A stretch of DNA of 64,000 nt from DASPJL01 sp035628645. Its GTDB lineage: Bacteria; Bacteroidota; Bacteroidia; Cytophagales; Cyclobacteriaceae. This document shows positions 44,507 through 53,264 of the stretch, one piece after another (the stretch's first letter is position 1; each line of letters begins with the position of its first letter). Position numbers and translations under genes: made by a program. Where the stretch lies: NCBI GenBank assembly GCA_035628645.1, contig DASPJL010000108.1:20695-84694 (forward strand), written 5' to 3'. Under the pieces are notes generated by a model. That model was not told the origin of the DNA. It saw only the letters and a program-made list of their open reading frames with translations, and did not search any database.

Positions 44507-44926
44507 ATGTCATTAAAAATGATTACCATAAAAACTTTCATGGATCCTATCGAGGCCAATATCATTAAAGGCAGGTTAGAATCTCAGGGAATTCCTACGA
44601 TGCTTCTGGATGAAAATACGGTCAGCACCTATTGGTTGTATGCCCAGGCTATAGGAGGAATCAGAATGCAGGTAAAAGAAGAGGATGTGGAACAGGCCCT
44701 CGCTATTTTAAAGGAAGATCAGGCCAGAATGTACCTTTTGGAGGATGATAATGAAACCCAGGAGGAGGGTGTTGTGCATTGTCCTAACTGTCATTCGTCC
44801 AACCTGGGGGTAAATAAATATTCAAAATCTTTTTTTGGTTTTTCATGGTTACTTGTCGGATTTCCGTTACTGTTGCCTGATAAGAAATATCATTGCTTTA
44901 ATTGTGGAAACGACTGGAAAGCGTAA
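44507..44926 (+). CDS. DUF2007-domain protein with C-terminal zinc ribbon and hydrophobic hairpin
   Basis: A 139-residue protein. Residues 1-75 match DUF2007 (MITIKTFMDPIEANIIKGRLESQGIPTMLLDEN ... GGIRMQVKEEDVEQALAILKE), a GlnB-like fold. The C-terminal part is a split zinc ribbon (CPNCHSSN ... HCFNCGNDW) whose two CxxC knuckles are separated by a hydrophobic stretch (FFGFSWLLVGFPLLLP). DUF2007 proteins are described as putative signal-transducing proteins without known ligand. The next gene is a small membrane protein, possibly in the same transcript. Confidence 0.8.
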   Translation: MSLKMITIKTFMDPIEANIIKGRLESQGIPTMLLDENTVSTYWLYAQAIGGIRMQVKEEDVEQALAILKEDQARMYLLEDDNETQEEGVVHCPNCHSSNLGVNKYSKSFFGFSWLLVGFPLLLPDKKYHCFNCGNDWKA

Positions 44927-44980
44927 TTTTCTTGCAGAAGGCAAGTGAGCTCATTGCCATGATCTATTTATATATTGTTA

Positions 44981-45358
44981 ATGATTGAGAAAAAGTTAAA
45001 AATTCCTGTAGGAATTACAGTATTTATTGGAGTTATTCTAAAGTTAATGAACAACCCCTACGGGTCAATTGTTTTTACTATAGGTTTTGCCGGATATTTT
45101 TTATTAAAGCTGATCCGTTTGTCCAGGACCCAGAAATTTTTCTGGACAAAATATCATTACATCCAACTGGGATTACTCATTCTTGGCATCGGCTTTTTAA
45201 TCCTCATGTATTTTAATTATCCATACAGTCGGCTTGGGTTTGTAATAGTTTTGTTACTTGAATCCATAGTAAGTTTAAGAATAATGATTACGTCCGTTAT
45301 CGGTGATAGCAATTTTAGGATGATTTTGAGCTTTTTAGGAAAGCTTTTAAGGAGATAG
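44981..45358 (+). CDS. Small four-helix membrane protein, unknown
   Basis: A 125-residue hydrophobic protein with about four transmembrane helices (IPVGITVFIGVILKLM, IVFTIGFAGYFLLKL, IQLGLLILGIGFLILMYF, LGFVIVLLLESIVSL) and a basic C-terminus (FLGKLLRR). The helix pattern faintly recalls GldL-type or DoxX-like membrane proteins, but no conserved motif confirms this. ATG 44981 is preferred to TTG 44975. Confidence 0.6.
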   Translation: MIEKKLKIPVGITVFIGVILKLMNNPYGSIVFTIGFAGYFLLKLIRLSRTQKFFWTKYHYIQLGLLILGIGFLILMYFNYPYSRLGFVIVLLLESIVSLRIMITSVIGDSNFRMILSFLGKLLRR

Positions 45359-45408
45359 GAAGTAACTTTCTTATTGAAAAAAGTGCTTTCGTAATAAACT
45401 TATCCGCC

Positions 45409-45438
45409 GGTTTTTGTATTATATATAATATAAAAACC
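45409..45438. promoter_or_regulatory. 30-base palindrome upstream of the Fur-family gene
   Basis: GGTTTTT, G, TATTATATATAATA, T, AAAAACC forms a 30-base dyad with one mismatched pair. The 14-base core (45417-45430) is a perfect palindrome resembling PerR/Zur-type boxes. A TTTTTG in its left arm and TAACTTTA (45441-45448) to the right could be the promoter, placing the dyad between -33 and -7, where a repressor would block. Confidence 0.55.
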
Positions 45439-45487
45439 TTTAACTTTAAATTATTAAAGAATAAGGAGGAAAATTATTCTCTATCAG

Positions 45488-45901
45488 ATGAAACGATCTT
45501 CTCATATATTAAAAGATTATAACCTACGGCAGACAGACTGCAGAAATGAGATTCTGGATGTTTTTTTAGATAAAGGTTTCGCCTTGTCCCATGGCGATGT
45601 GGAAGAAAAAATAAGCGAAGAATTTGATCGGGTTACCGTATATCGAACACTTAAAACATTTGTCGAAAGAGGTATTATACACAAAGTTCTGGATGACTCT
45701 GGATCAATAAAGTATGCACTATGTAATGACCATTGTACTACAGACCAACACCACCACGAACATGTTCATTTTAAATGTGTGAATTGTGGACAAACCAATT
45801 GTATAGAAGATATAGAAGTGCCGCAAATAAACCTTCCAAAGGGATATACCTCATTGGAAACAAACCTTCTTATCCAGGGGATCTGCGAAAAATGTTCTTA
45901 G
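45488..45901 (+). CDS. Fur-family transcriptional regulator
   Basis: A 137-residue metal- or peroxide-responsive repressor. The N-terminal winged helix includes YNLRQTDCRNEILDVFLDKGFALSHGDVEEKI and DRVTVYRTLKTFVERGIIHKV; the dimer/metal domain has the His-rich DHCTTDQHHHEHVHFKCVNCGQTNC and the C-terminal CEKCS, giving two CxxC pairs for a structural zinc. Whether it senses iron, zinc or peroxide cannot be told; the Cys/His pattern is compatible with a Zur-like protein. AAGGAGGAA about 20 bases upstream is a rare SD-like sequence for this window. The palindrome upstream suggests self-regulation. Confidence 0.9.
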   Translation: MKRSSHILKDYNLRQTDCRNEILDVFLDKGFALSHGDVEEKISEEFDRVTVYRTLKTFVERGIIHKVLDDSGSIKYALCNDHCTTDQHHHEHVHFKCVNCGQTNCIEDIEVPQINLPKGYTSLETNLLIQGICEKCS

Positions 45902-45946
45902 CTTTGTAAGATATTTTTCACTCCTATATTTTCCTTTCACTTAAGC

Positions 45947-47080
45947 ATGATCAGAAATCCCTCCCATAATCACACTATAATTTTTCTTATCTCCTTACTT
46001 TTATTTTTTCTGTTATCCCCTGAAATAGCATTTGCCTGGGATATTCTTCCACAATCCGATTCTTCTTATGATGTAAATACTTTTAAGATCGTTATTAATT
46101 TTTTGGCGGGTCTGATCTTGTTTCTTTATGGAATTACACTGCTGTCAAAAGGAATTAAATACCTGGCCAAAGAAAGGGTAAAAGGTATAATATCCAAATT
46201 CACCACAAATCGTTTTGCCGGCGTTGGCTCCGGATTGTTTGCTACTACAATATTTGATTCTTCTTCCGTGGCGATAATTATGGCCATTGCTTTTGTAAAT
46301 GCCGGCGTGTTAACTTCCTCGCAATCGCTGGGAGTGGTGCTCGGTGCAAACCTGGGGACTACCATATCAAGCCAGATCATCGCTTTTGATCTCTATGAAT
46401 ATGCTCCTATTGCTATGTTTTTAGGGTTTTTACTGTTTTCACTTAACAGCAAAAAGAAAATTAAAAAGATAGGTGTAGTTATTTTTAGTATTGGAATGAT
46501 ATTTTTTGGTCTGAAAGAAATGGGCGAGGCAATGAGTCCTTTACAAAACAACCCTTCCTTTCTTCTTTGGATGAAAAGTGTGGAAAATCCTTTAATTGGA
46601 GTGGTTGTCGGGGCAGCTTTTACCGTTGTTATCCAGTCATCTTCGGCCACTTTAGGTATCATAATCACTTTAGCCAGCCAGGGTATGATTTCGTTGCCGG
46701 CAGGAATTGCTTTAATGATGGGAGCGGAAATCGGAACTTGTGCAGATACTTTAGTGGCAACCATAGGCAGAACCCGCGATGCGGTAAAAGTCGGTGTTTT
46801 TCATTTACTTTTTAATGTGATATGCGTTATCCTGGGCTTAATCTTTTTTTCTTCCTTTACCAGTTTAGTTACCCTGACCTCTCTTCAAGGCGGACTAGGC
46901 CATCAGATAGCTAACGCACATCTTTTGTTCAATCTGATCGGTGTTTTACTTTTTATAGGATTTACGCCCTGGATAAGCTCATTTTTAGATAGAATTATTC
47001 CGGAAAGTAAATATTCGCAATCAGAGGTAATAAAGATGAAGGGCAATAAGAAATCCTTATTTAATAAACTGAAGGAGTGA
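45947..47080 (+). CDS. Na/Pi cotransporter family protein
   Basis: A 377-residue membrane protein of the NptA/YjbB type (Na/Pi cotransporter II repeats). Two inverted repeats carry the Ser-rich signatures: TIFDSSSVAIIMAIAFVNAG with GANLGTTISSQ, and VIQSSSATLGIIITLASQG with GAEIGTCADTLVATIG. The first QSS-type motif reads FDSSS, a small departure. A signal-like N-terminal segment and about eight further helices are visible. It lacks the cytosolic PhoU-like tail of longer family members. Its stop overlaps the PBP1a start. Confidence 0.88.
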   Translation: MIRNPSHNHTIIFLISLLLFFLLSPEIAFAWDILPQSDSSYDVNTFKIVINFLAGLILFLYGITLLSKGIKYLAKERVKGIISKFTTNRFAGVGSGLFATTIFDSSSVAIIMAIAFVNAGVLTSSQSLGVVLGANLGTTISSQIIAFDLYEYAPIAMFLGFLLFSLNSKKKIKKIGVVIFSIGMIFFGLKEMGEAMSPLQNNPSFLLWMKSVENPLIGVVVGAAFTVVIQSSSATLGIIITLASQGMISLPAGIALMMGAEIGTCADTLVATIGRTRDAVKVGVFHLLFNVICVILGLIFFSSFTSLVTLTSLQGGLGHQIANAHLLFNLIGVLLFIGFTPWISSFLDRIIPESKYSQSEVIKMKGNKKSLFNKLKE

Positions 47081-49284
47081 AAACATTTAAAACTTCTTTC
47101 TATAAAATTATCCGGTTTCTATGGTGTTCATTTATCATCCTTTTTGTATTTGGCTTCCTTTATATTTTTGCTGTAAATATTAACCTTTTTAACCTTTTCG
47201 GCGGTAAGCCGGATTTAAGGGAATTGGAAAACCCCGACTATCAGTTTGCTTCTGAAGTGTATTCTGCAGATCATGTACTTATAGCCAAGTATTATTTTGA
47301 AAATCGTGAGCCTGTTGCCTATTCAGATATTCCCCCTTATCTGATAAAGGCTTTAATTTCTACGGAGGATGTTAGCTTTTATAAACATTCCGGGATAGAT
47401 CCGAGAGGTTTACTAAGAGTTTTGATCTTTCTTGGCACGGCAGGTGGAGGAAGCACAATTACCCAGCAATTAGCGAAAAATTTATTTGATACCCGGGGAA
47501 ATCTTTATGAAGGGAAACTAAGCAAATACACGTATCTCAATCTTTTAAATATAAAAATTAAAGAATGGCTGCTTGCGATAGAGCTTGAGAAGAGATATAC
47601 CAAGAATGAAATAATTACAATGTATCTGAATACGGTTCCTTTTGGTAAAGGCGCCCATGGCATAAAAGTGGCTGCCAAAACTTATTTCAATAAAACACCA
47701 AAGGAATTATCTGTTAGTGAATCGGCAATGATGGTAGGCATAGTAAACGGGCCTGCTTTATTTAATCCCGTTAGCCATCCTAAAAGAGCGTTTAGAAAAA
47801 GGAACTTTGTTATTTATAAACTTTTAAAATATGGCCATATTTCCAGGGAGAAATATGAAGAATTGATCAGAGAACCATTGGAAGTAAATTTTAACCCTGA
47901 ACAAGCGCATGGCGGAGCAGCCTATTTTAAAGATGTTTTAAAAAAATATTTAAAAGAATGGTGCCAGGAGAGAGACATAAATCTTTATACCTCCGGGTTA
48001 AAAATATATACTTCTATAGATTCACGAATGCAGGAATATGCAGAAGAAGCTGCAGCAGAACATATGGAAGTTGTACAAAGAAGTTTTCTTCAATACTGGA
48101 AAGGTAAAGATCCTTGGGCAAACAGTAACTACATTGAAAGCAAAGTGGCGCAAACTGCTCTTTATAAGGAACTAGTTGAGGAATACGGGGAAGATGGAGA
48201 TTCAGTGGAAATTATAATGAACAGAAAAGCTCGAATGAAAGTTTTTTCATGGGACGGACCAAAAGATGCTTACATGAGTCCAATCGATTCTATTGAATAC
48301 TATGAAAAGTTTTTACATACCGGATTAATGTCAATGAATAAGGAGGGGCATATAAAGGCTTGGGTTGGGGGGATAAACCACCGGTTTTTTAAATATGATC
48401 ATGTAATGCAGCAGAAACGTCAGCCCGGATCAACATTTAAGCCTGTTGTCTACGCGGTTGCCCTGGAAAATGGTCTTACACCTTGCTCAAAGATTCCTGA
48501 CCTGCCCGTTACACTTCATGTGGATGGTCAAAGGCCGTGGTCTCCACAAAATGATGATGGCAAATATTCAGGGGAAGAAATGACATTATATGAAGCAATA
48601 GGGGAATCAAAAAACTTAATTGCTGCCCAGCTTATAAAAAGCTACGGAGTGGAACAAGTAATAGACATGGCCGGAAGGTTGGGAATAGATAAAAAAACAA
48701 TTCCCAAAGTTCCATCTATTGCTTTAGGTTCTTGCACGGCTTCCCTTTATGACATGACTGCTGCCTTCAATACTTTTTTGAATCAGGGTACTTATGTAAA
48801 ACCGCAGTTTCTGTTAAGGGTTGAAGATAAATTCGGACAAATATTATATGAGGAAATACCTGTGAAAAGAGATGTGCTTAATGAAGATATTGCTTTTCAA
48901 ATGATCCACCTTTTAAAAGCCCCAATAGAATGGACAGGCGGGACTGCCCGTCATATGCCATTAGATCTGAAAACAGAAAATGAAATTGCCGGGAAAACAG
49001 GAACAACCTCGAGGAACCTGGATGCCTGGTTTATAGGCTTTACGAAAGAACTTACCACTGGTGTTTGGGTAGGCCCCGATAATGCACACCTTCAGCTTTT
49101 AGGATCGGGATCTTCGATGGCTATGCCTATTTGGGCAAAGTATATGAGAAAAGTATACGCAGATAAAAACTTAGGGTATAGCAAAGGAAATTTTTCACTG
49201 CCAACAAGCGAAGATTTTTTACAAAAAATTAATTGTGCTTATCAAAGCAAAGTGGATAGTTTGTTTCAAAGCTCGGGACAATAA
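47077..49284 (+). CDS. Class A penicillin-binding protein (PBP1a type)
   Basis: A bifunctional peptidoglycan synthase of 735 residues. After one transmembrane helix (about 10-32), the GT51 glycosyltransferase has ISTEDVSFYKHSGIDPRG and GGGSTITQQLAKNLF. The transpeptidase has SxxK in RQPGSTFKPVVYA, SxN in GESKNLIAAQL and KTG in AGKTGTTSRNLDAW. The start is GTG, overlapping the stop of the transporter gene by four bases (GTGA), so it is translationally coupled to it. The C-terminus is short and lacks extra domains. Confidence 0.93.
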   Translation: MKTFKTSFYKIIRFLWCSFIILFVFGFLYIFAVNINLFNLFGGKPDLRELENPDYQFASEVYSADHVLIAKYYFENREPVAYSDIPPYLIKALISTEDVSFYKHSGIDPRGLLRVLIFLGTAGGGSTITQQLAKNLFDTRGNLYEGKLSKYTYLNLLNIKIKEWLLAIELEKRYTKNEIITMYLNTVPFGKGAHGIKVAAKTYFNKTPKELSVSESAMMVGIVNGPALFNPVSHPKRAFRKRNFVIYKLLKYGHISREKYEELIREPLEVNFNPEQAHGGAAYFKDVLKKYLKEWCQERDINLYTSGLKIYTSIDSRMQEYAEEAAAEHMEVVQRSFLQYWKGKDPWANSNYIESKVAQTALYKELVEEYGEDGDSVEIIMNRKARMKVFSWDGPKDAYMSPIDSIEYYEKFLHTGLMSMNKEGHIKAWVGGINHRFFKYDHVMQQKRQPGSTFKPVVYAVALENGLTPCSKIPDLPVTLHVDGQRPWSPQNDDGKYSGEEMTLYEAIGESKNLIAAQLIKSYGVEQVIDMAGRLGIDKKTIPKVPSIALGSCTASLYDMTAAFNTFLNQGTYVKPQFLLRVEDKFGQILYEEIPVKRDVLNEDIAFQMIHLLKAPIEWTGGTARHMPLDLKTENEIAGKTGTTSRNLDAWFIGFTKELTTGVWVGPDNAHLQLLGSGSSMAMPIWAKYMRKVYADKNLGYSKGNFSLPTSEDFLQKINCAYQSKVDSLFQSSGQ

Positions 49285-49437
49285 GAGAAGTTGGAAGCTA
49301 GAAGTTGGAAGAAAAGAAAGCTCTCAACTGGGTGATTTGATAAAATTATAACAGGAAAGGGTTTAACTGTAAGATGCGAAGATAAATGAGATTTATACAC
49401 CTCGTGCTTCCCACTTACGTCTTCCAACTCTATAAAA
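49285..49437. repeat. Degenerate GAAGTTGGAA / TTCCAACTTC intergenic words
   Basis: The gap between two convergent genes begins with GAAGTTGGAAGCTAGAAGTTGG and ends with CTTCCCACTTACGTCTTCCAA, roughly inverted to each other. Similar words occur at 51345-51412 and 20636-20665. They look like decayed tandem repeats; a role in transcription ends is possible. Confidence 0.4.
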
Positions 49438-50298
49438 CTAAAGCCTATCCAATACTTTTATAATCAGGCTCTGCATTTCCTCATCTGGATTTTTAGAGGA
49501 TGCATTTGATATCCTGTTTTCAGTGATTGTATTAATGGACAGCATTTCATGTCCTAATAACTTTCCTAAGGCATAAAAGGCAGCAGTTTCCGTTTCGAAA
49601 TTTGTAAACCAAAAATTCTTATGGTGAAAATGTGTGAATCGATTGACGAATTTTGGATCTTTTAAGGGGAGCCTTAACTGTCTTCCCTGAGGGGCATAAA
49701 ATCCCGGAGCTGTAATGCTGTTTCCTTCCAGCATGTCAGAAGCGAATTGCCCTGCCAGCAAATCAGAGCCCTTGGTAACATAAGGTTTAAAAGGAAACTC
49801 TAAAAACTTTTGAAGTTCTTCCGAAATCTCATTTTCAAAGCTTTCGGGCATATAGTTATAAAAATACATTAGGGAGTCCAGGCCAATGCTGTATTTAGAA
49901 TAAATACTTGTGCCAATGGGAATATCTTGCAGGCTGACTGACGTTCCCAAACGGATTATTTTCAGCCTTTTCTTCTCAGAATGCGTCTTTTCCTGCTTCT
50001 TTTTCAGATCGAAATTAGCCAGTAAATCCAGCTCCATCAGGAGGATTTCTATATTATCCGTCCCCATTCCTGTTGAGATTACTGTAACGGTCTTTCCCTT
50101 ATACTTTCCTATATGCGTAATATATTCCCTTTTATTCATCTCAAAATCAACATCATTAAAATGTTGACTTACCTTAAAAACCCGGTGCGGATCTCCAACT
50201 GTGATTACGATATCAGAAATATGTTCAGGCTTTAAATTAAGATGATAAACACTGCCATCTCGGTTTAAAAGAAGCTTAGAATCCCGAATACGATCCAT
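49438..50298 (-). CDS. Nucleoside phosphorylase (uridine phosphorylase-like)
   Basis: A 286-residue PNP/UDP-family phosphorylase for nucleoside salvage. Marks are VITVGDPHRVFKVSQHF, VISTGMGTDNIEILLMEL, IRLGTSVSLQDIPIGT (phosphate-binding) and the C-terminal TNFETETAAFYALGKLLGHEMLSINTI, where the FETE-type motif contacts the ribose. Uridine or purine preference cannot be decided. Confidence 0.88.
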   Translation of the reverse strand: MDRIRDSKLLLNRDGSVYHLNLKPEHISDIVITVGDPHRVFKVSQHFNDVDFEMNKREYITHIGKYKGKTVTVISTGMGTDNIEILLMELDLLANFDLKKKQEKTHSEKKRLKIIRLGTSVSLQDIPIGTSIYSKYSIGLDSLMYFYNYMPESFENEISEELQKFLEFPFKPYVTKGSDLLAGQFASDMLEGNSITAPGFYAPQGRQLRLPLKDPKFVNRFTHFHHKNFWFTNFETETAAFYALGKLLGHEMLSINTITENRISNASSKNPDEEMQSLIIKVLDRL

Positions 50299-50347
50299 AG
50301 TTTTTCCTTTGGGTACAGCTAAATATAACTGTCCGATTGGAAAAATC

Positions 50348-51298
50348 TCACATCAATGATTTGGGTCTCTGAATTCCTTTGTAAGGATTATAGCCATTAA
50401 GTTCTTTTTGATAAAAACCCGTTCCGTCATAAGGTCTTTTGTCAGGATGTGTTTTACAGTCAGCAGAACAGGCACCTTCCATTTCCCAGCCGCACTTTTC
50501 GCAGATGGGTACATGCAGGTTGCAAATCTGATTAGCACAGTTTACCATTCTGTCGCACTCGGTCCCGCAGATATGGCAGGTGGAAATTACTTTGGGGTTA
50601 ACCTTATTGACATCAACCACTACCCTGTTGTCGAATACATAACATTTTCCTTCAAAATCTTCTCCACCCGCCTCAAGACCATACTTGATGATACCGCCAT
50701 GCAACTGATAAACATCTTTAAATCCCTTTTCAAGAAGATAAGCGCTGGCCTTCTCGCACTTTATCCCTCCAGTACAATAGGTTATAATTTTCTTGTCCTT
50801 AAGGTTTTCCAGTTCTTTGACTTTGTCGGGGAAGTCCCTGAAATTCTCGATATCGAGGGTAATGGCATTTTTGAACTTGCCCACACTGTGCTCATAATTG
50901 GATCTGACGTCCAAAATCACCACGTCTTCTGAGTTTTTTAGTTCTTTAAACTCATTTGGCTCTACATATTTTCCAGTCTTTTTTGCCGGATTAATATGGT
51001 TCAAACCAGAGTAAACTATCTCAGATTTTACCCTCACGTGCAGTTTGGTAAAGGCATGTTTGTTATGTTCTTCAATTTTAAATTCAATAGAAGCGAAACG
51101 CGGATCGGACTTAAACCGCTCCATATACTTTTCACAAGCTTCTTTTGTTCCGGAAACTGTTCCGTTTATTCCTTCTGAAGCAATAATAATTCTGCCTTTT
51201 ATTCCATTTTCAAGGCAAAAAAGATGATGATCGTATCTGAACCGTTCAGTATCATCAATAGAGGTGTAGCAATAGTAAAGTAATATATTGTATTTCAT
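50348..51298 (-). CDS. trhO: tRNA uridine-34 hydroxylase, rhodanese-type (TrhO/YceA)
   Basis: Oxygen-dependent enzyme that makes 5-hydroxyuridine at tRNA position 34. The 316-residue protein has the N-terminal ferredoxin-like domain (IIIASEGINGTVSGTKEACEKY), a rhodanese domain with the active-site Cys in TYCTGGIKCEKASAYL, and a Cys-rich C-terminal segment (CHICGTECDRMVNCANQIC ... CEKCGWEMEGACSADC). Length and motifs are standard. Confidence 0.93.
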   Translation of the reverse strand: MKYNILLYYCYTSIDDTERFRYDHHLFCLENGIKGRIIIASEGINGTVSGTKEACEKYMERFKSDPRFASIEFKIEEHNKHAFTKLHVRVKSEIVYSGLNHINPAKKTGKYVEPNEFKELKNSEDVVILDVRSNYEHSVGKFKNAITLDIENFRDFPDKVKELENLKDKKIITYCTGGIKCEKASAYLLEKGFKDVYQLHGGIIKYGLEAGGEDFEGKCYVFDNRVVVDVNKVNPKVISTCHICGTECDRMVNCANQICNLHVPICEKCGWEMEGACSADCKTHPDKRPYDGTGFYQKELNGYNPYKGIQRPKSLM

Positions 51299-51410
51299 AG
51301 ACCTAATCTTAGTTTCAAGCTAAGTGGATGTATAATTTTATTATGGTTGGAAGCGGGAGGCAGGAAGATGTAAGTAAGCAGGCTTTCTTACCCTTAGTAC
51401 TTTCCACTTC

Positions 51411-52046
51411 TTAAACTTTCACTTCCTGAGCCGGATAGCCGAACATAGTCGCGTTATCTTTAACATCTCCTACAACAACAGATCCTGCACCTATCCTAGC
51501 GTTTTTCCCGATTTTTACTCCCGAAACTATTGTCACTCCGGTTCCGATAAAAGCGCCTTTTCCTATAATAACATTGCTGTTTATAGTGCTTCCTGCTCCT
51601 ACCTGCACAAAATCCCCAATTTCACATTCGTAATCAATCAGTGCCTTACTATGGATGATGCAGTGATTGCCAACTTTGGCAAAAGCACTCACGACAGCAA
51701 ATGCATTTATTAAGTTTCCATGGGCAATAGAAGCAGAATCAGCTATTACAGCTTTAGGATGGACAGCATTTACAGGCATTACTTTTCGTTCATTCAGCAT
51801 TTTAACCAATGATTGTCGAACTTTAGTTTCATCTATTGCTACAAATGCTTCACATTTATTGCCGATGAATTTTAAAAAGCCATCATCATCCGTAGTACCT
51901 AATATGGTATATTCACCGATAGCTTGATTATGTAATGATTTATCGTCGTCTAAAAAGCCGTAAACCTCCACTCCGTTGCTTTGAAAGATATCCATCGCAA
52001 CCTTGCCTAGTCCTTTAGCTCCAAATATTATTACCGGGTTTTCCAT
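51411..52046 (-). CDS. Sugar O/N-acyltransferase, NeuD/PglD type
   Basis: A 211-residue two-domain enzyme. The N-terminal Rossmann part opens VIIFGAKGLGKVAMDIFQSNG. The C-terminal left-handed beta-helix of hexapeptide repeats (IGKGAFIGTGVTIVSGVKIGKNARIGAGSVVVGDV) binds acetyl-CoA. The catalytic His is probably in AIVNAVHPKAVIADSASI. Related enzymes acetylate sialic acids or bacillosamine precursors, or O-antigen sugars. No glycan genes are adjacent, so the substrate is unknown. Confidence 0.85.
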   Translation of the reverse strand: MENPVIIFGAKGLGKVAMDIFQSNGVEVYGFLDDDKSLHNQAIGEYTILGTTDDDGFLKFIGNKCEAFVAIDETKVRQSLVKMLNERKVMPVNAVHPKAVIADSASIAHGNLINAFAVVSAFAKVGNHCIIHSKALIDYECEIGDFVQVGAGSTINSNVIIGKGAFIGTGVTIVSGVKIGKNARIGAGSVVVGDVKDNATMFGYPAQEVKV

Positions 52047-52053
52047 AAGTGCG

Positions 52054-52085
52054 CAAATTTAATTCGATTTTTTAGATGATCACAA
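52054..52085 (-). promoter_or_regulatory. Promoter of the acyltransferase gene
   Basis: On the minus strand, TTG (52085-52083), a 21-base spacer and TAAATTTG (52061-52054), a full match to the Bacteroidota consensus. The -7 box ends seven bases before the ATG, so the leader is at most a few bases. Confidence 0.6.
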
Positions 52086-52192
52086 TTAAAATACTTTACC
52101 CTATCTCTCGTAATTTGTTCCGTTAAGGAACTTTACAACTTTGATCAGCATTTATATATAAGACTTATCTTTTAACCAGCAAATTTTACACT

Positions 52193-52972
52193 ATGATCAG
52201 AAACAGGTTTTCCAAGGCTATTCTTCTTACAACACTTTTTTTAATATGTTTTTCTTTTAAGGCTTTTAATAGCAATGGAAGCAATTCCGACAACAAAGAG
52301 GTAAAGTGGAATAATTATGTTTCCTCCATTTTTTCAGAATTGACAGGAAGTAAAGCAGGATTAAAGTATGAAGTATTTGAAAAGGGATTAATTGGGTATT
52401 ATAATTTGAAAAATCAGGATAAAATTTCCGATAAGAATATTCTTTCTATTGTTGATTTTTCCATGTCTGCCAATAAAAAAAGGCTTTGGATCATCAATTT
52501 GGCTACTAAAAAAATACTTTATAATTCTCTGGTAGCACATGGGAGAAACTCCGGGCAGGCTTATGCCAAATCTTTTTCGAATAAACCCGAAAGCTATATG
52601 AGCAGCTTAGGTTTTTATGTAACAGGCGATACTTACTATGGAAAGCACAAATTATCCTTAAGGTTACTTGGAATGGATCCGGATTATAATGACAATGCTT
52701 TGGATAGAGCCATCGTAATGCATGGAGCAAAATATGTAAGCGATAGTTGGATCAAGAAAAATGGCAGGCTCGGCAGAAGCCTGGGATGCCCGGCAATTCC
52801 CTTGGAAATTTCTAATGAAGTTATCAGCCTTTTGGCCAATGGCACCTGTTTATTTCTATACTATCCAAACAAAAATTATGAAAATGAATCTGCCCTTTTA
52901 CAAAAATCTTCTATAATTGAGATGTTTAATAATCTTGAATCAGAATCAATAGCTGGTTATCATCTAAAATAA
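52193..52972 (+). CDS. Murein L,D-transpeptidase catalytic-domain family protein (YkuD_2)
   Basis: A 259-residue exported protein with a signal peptide (ILLTTLFLICFSFKAF). The catalytic region resembles PF13645: SLVAHGRNSGQAYAKSFSN, MSSLGFYVTGDTYYGKHKLSLRL, AIVMHGAKYVSDSW and the active-site segment GRSLGCPAIP with the nucleophilic Cys near residue 196. Such proteins are thought to form or edit 3-3 peptidoglycan links or attach proteins to it; activity has not been inferred further. It is a single gene divergent from the acyltransferase. Confidence 0.87.
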   Translation: MIRNRFSKAILLTTLFLICFSFKAFNSNGSNSDNKEVKWNNYVSSIFSELTGSKAGLKYEVFEKGLIGYYNLKNQDKISDKNILSIVDFSMSANKKRLWIINLATKKILYNSLVAHGRNSGQAYAKSFSNKPESYMSSLGFYVTGDTYYGKHKLSLRLLGMDPDYNDNALDRAIVMHGAKYVSDSWIKKNGRLGRSLGCPAIPLEISNEVISLLANGTCLFLYYPNKNYENESALLQKSSIIEMFNNLESESIAGYHLK

Positions 52973-53003
52973 TAAATAACTTTCCATTATAACCCGATAA
53001 ACT

Positions 53004-53264
53004 ATGGCAGCCTGTTCACCTGTAAATTACTCAGGAGTATCTTCTGAAGTTTTTGAATCCCTGAAGCAAGAATTACAAAGTAAAGGTTTTGAAATCCCCG
53101 GAACTGCCGGTGTAATAAACGGTCCATTGGGAATTGCAATTGAATATTCCTGGGATCAGGCAAATGAAACACTTTTTACTCAGGTAACAGAGAAAAGTTT
53201 TTTTGTCTCCTGCAGTCAGATTAACGACCAGCTTTCTTCTGTAATCAATAAGTATACGGCTTAG
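53004..53264 (+). CDS. Uncharacterised 86-residue protein
   Basis: A small soluble protein (MAACSPVNYSGVSSEVFESLKQELQSKGF ...) starting 31 bases after the L,D-transpeptidase-like gene. Predicted alternation of an N-terminal helix (SEVFESLKQELQSKG), two strands (LGIAIEYSWDQ, TLFTQVTEKSF) and a C-terminal helix (CSQINDQLSSVINKYT) is compatible with a compact alpha-beta fold. The MAACS start is not a proper lipoprotein signal. No family is recognised. Confidence 0.6.
   Translation: MAACSPVNYSGVSSEVFESLKQELQSKGFEIPGTAGVINGPLGIAIEYSWDQANETLFTQVTEKSFFVSCSQINDQLSSVINKYTA

Noticed and set aside
50408..50932. 174-codon plus-strand frame
   Set aside because: Fully antisense to trhO, which has all family motifs.
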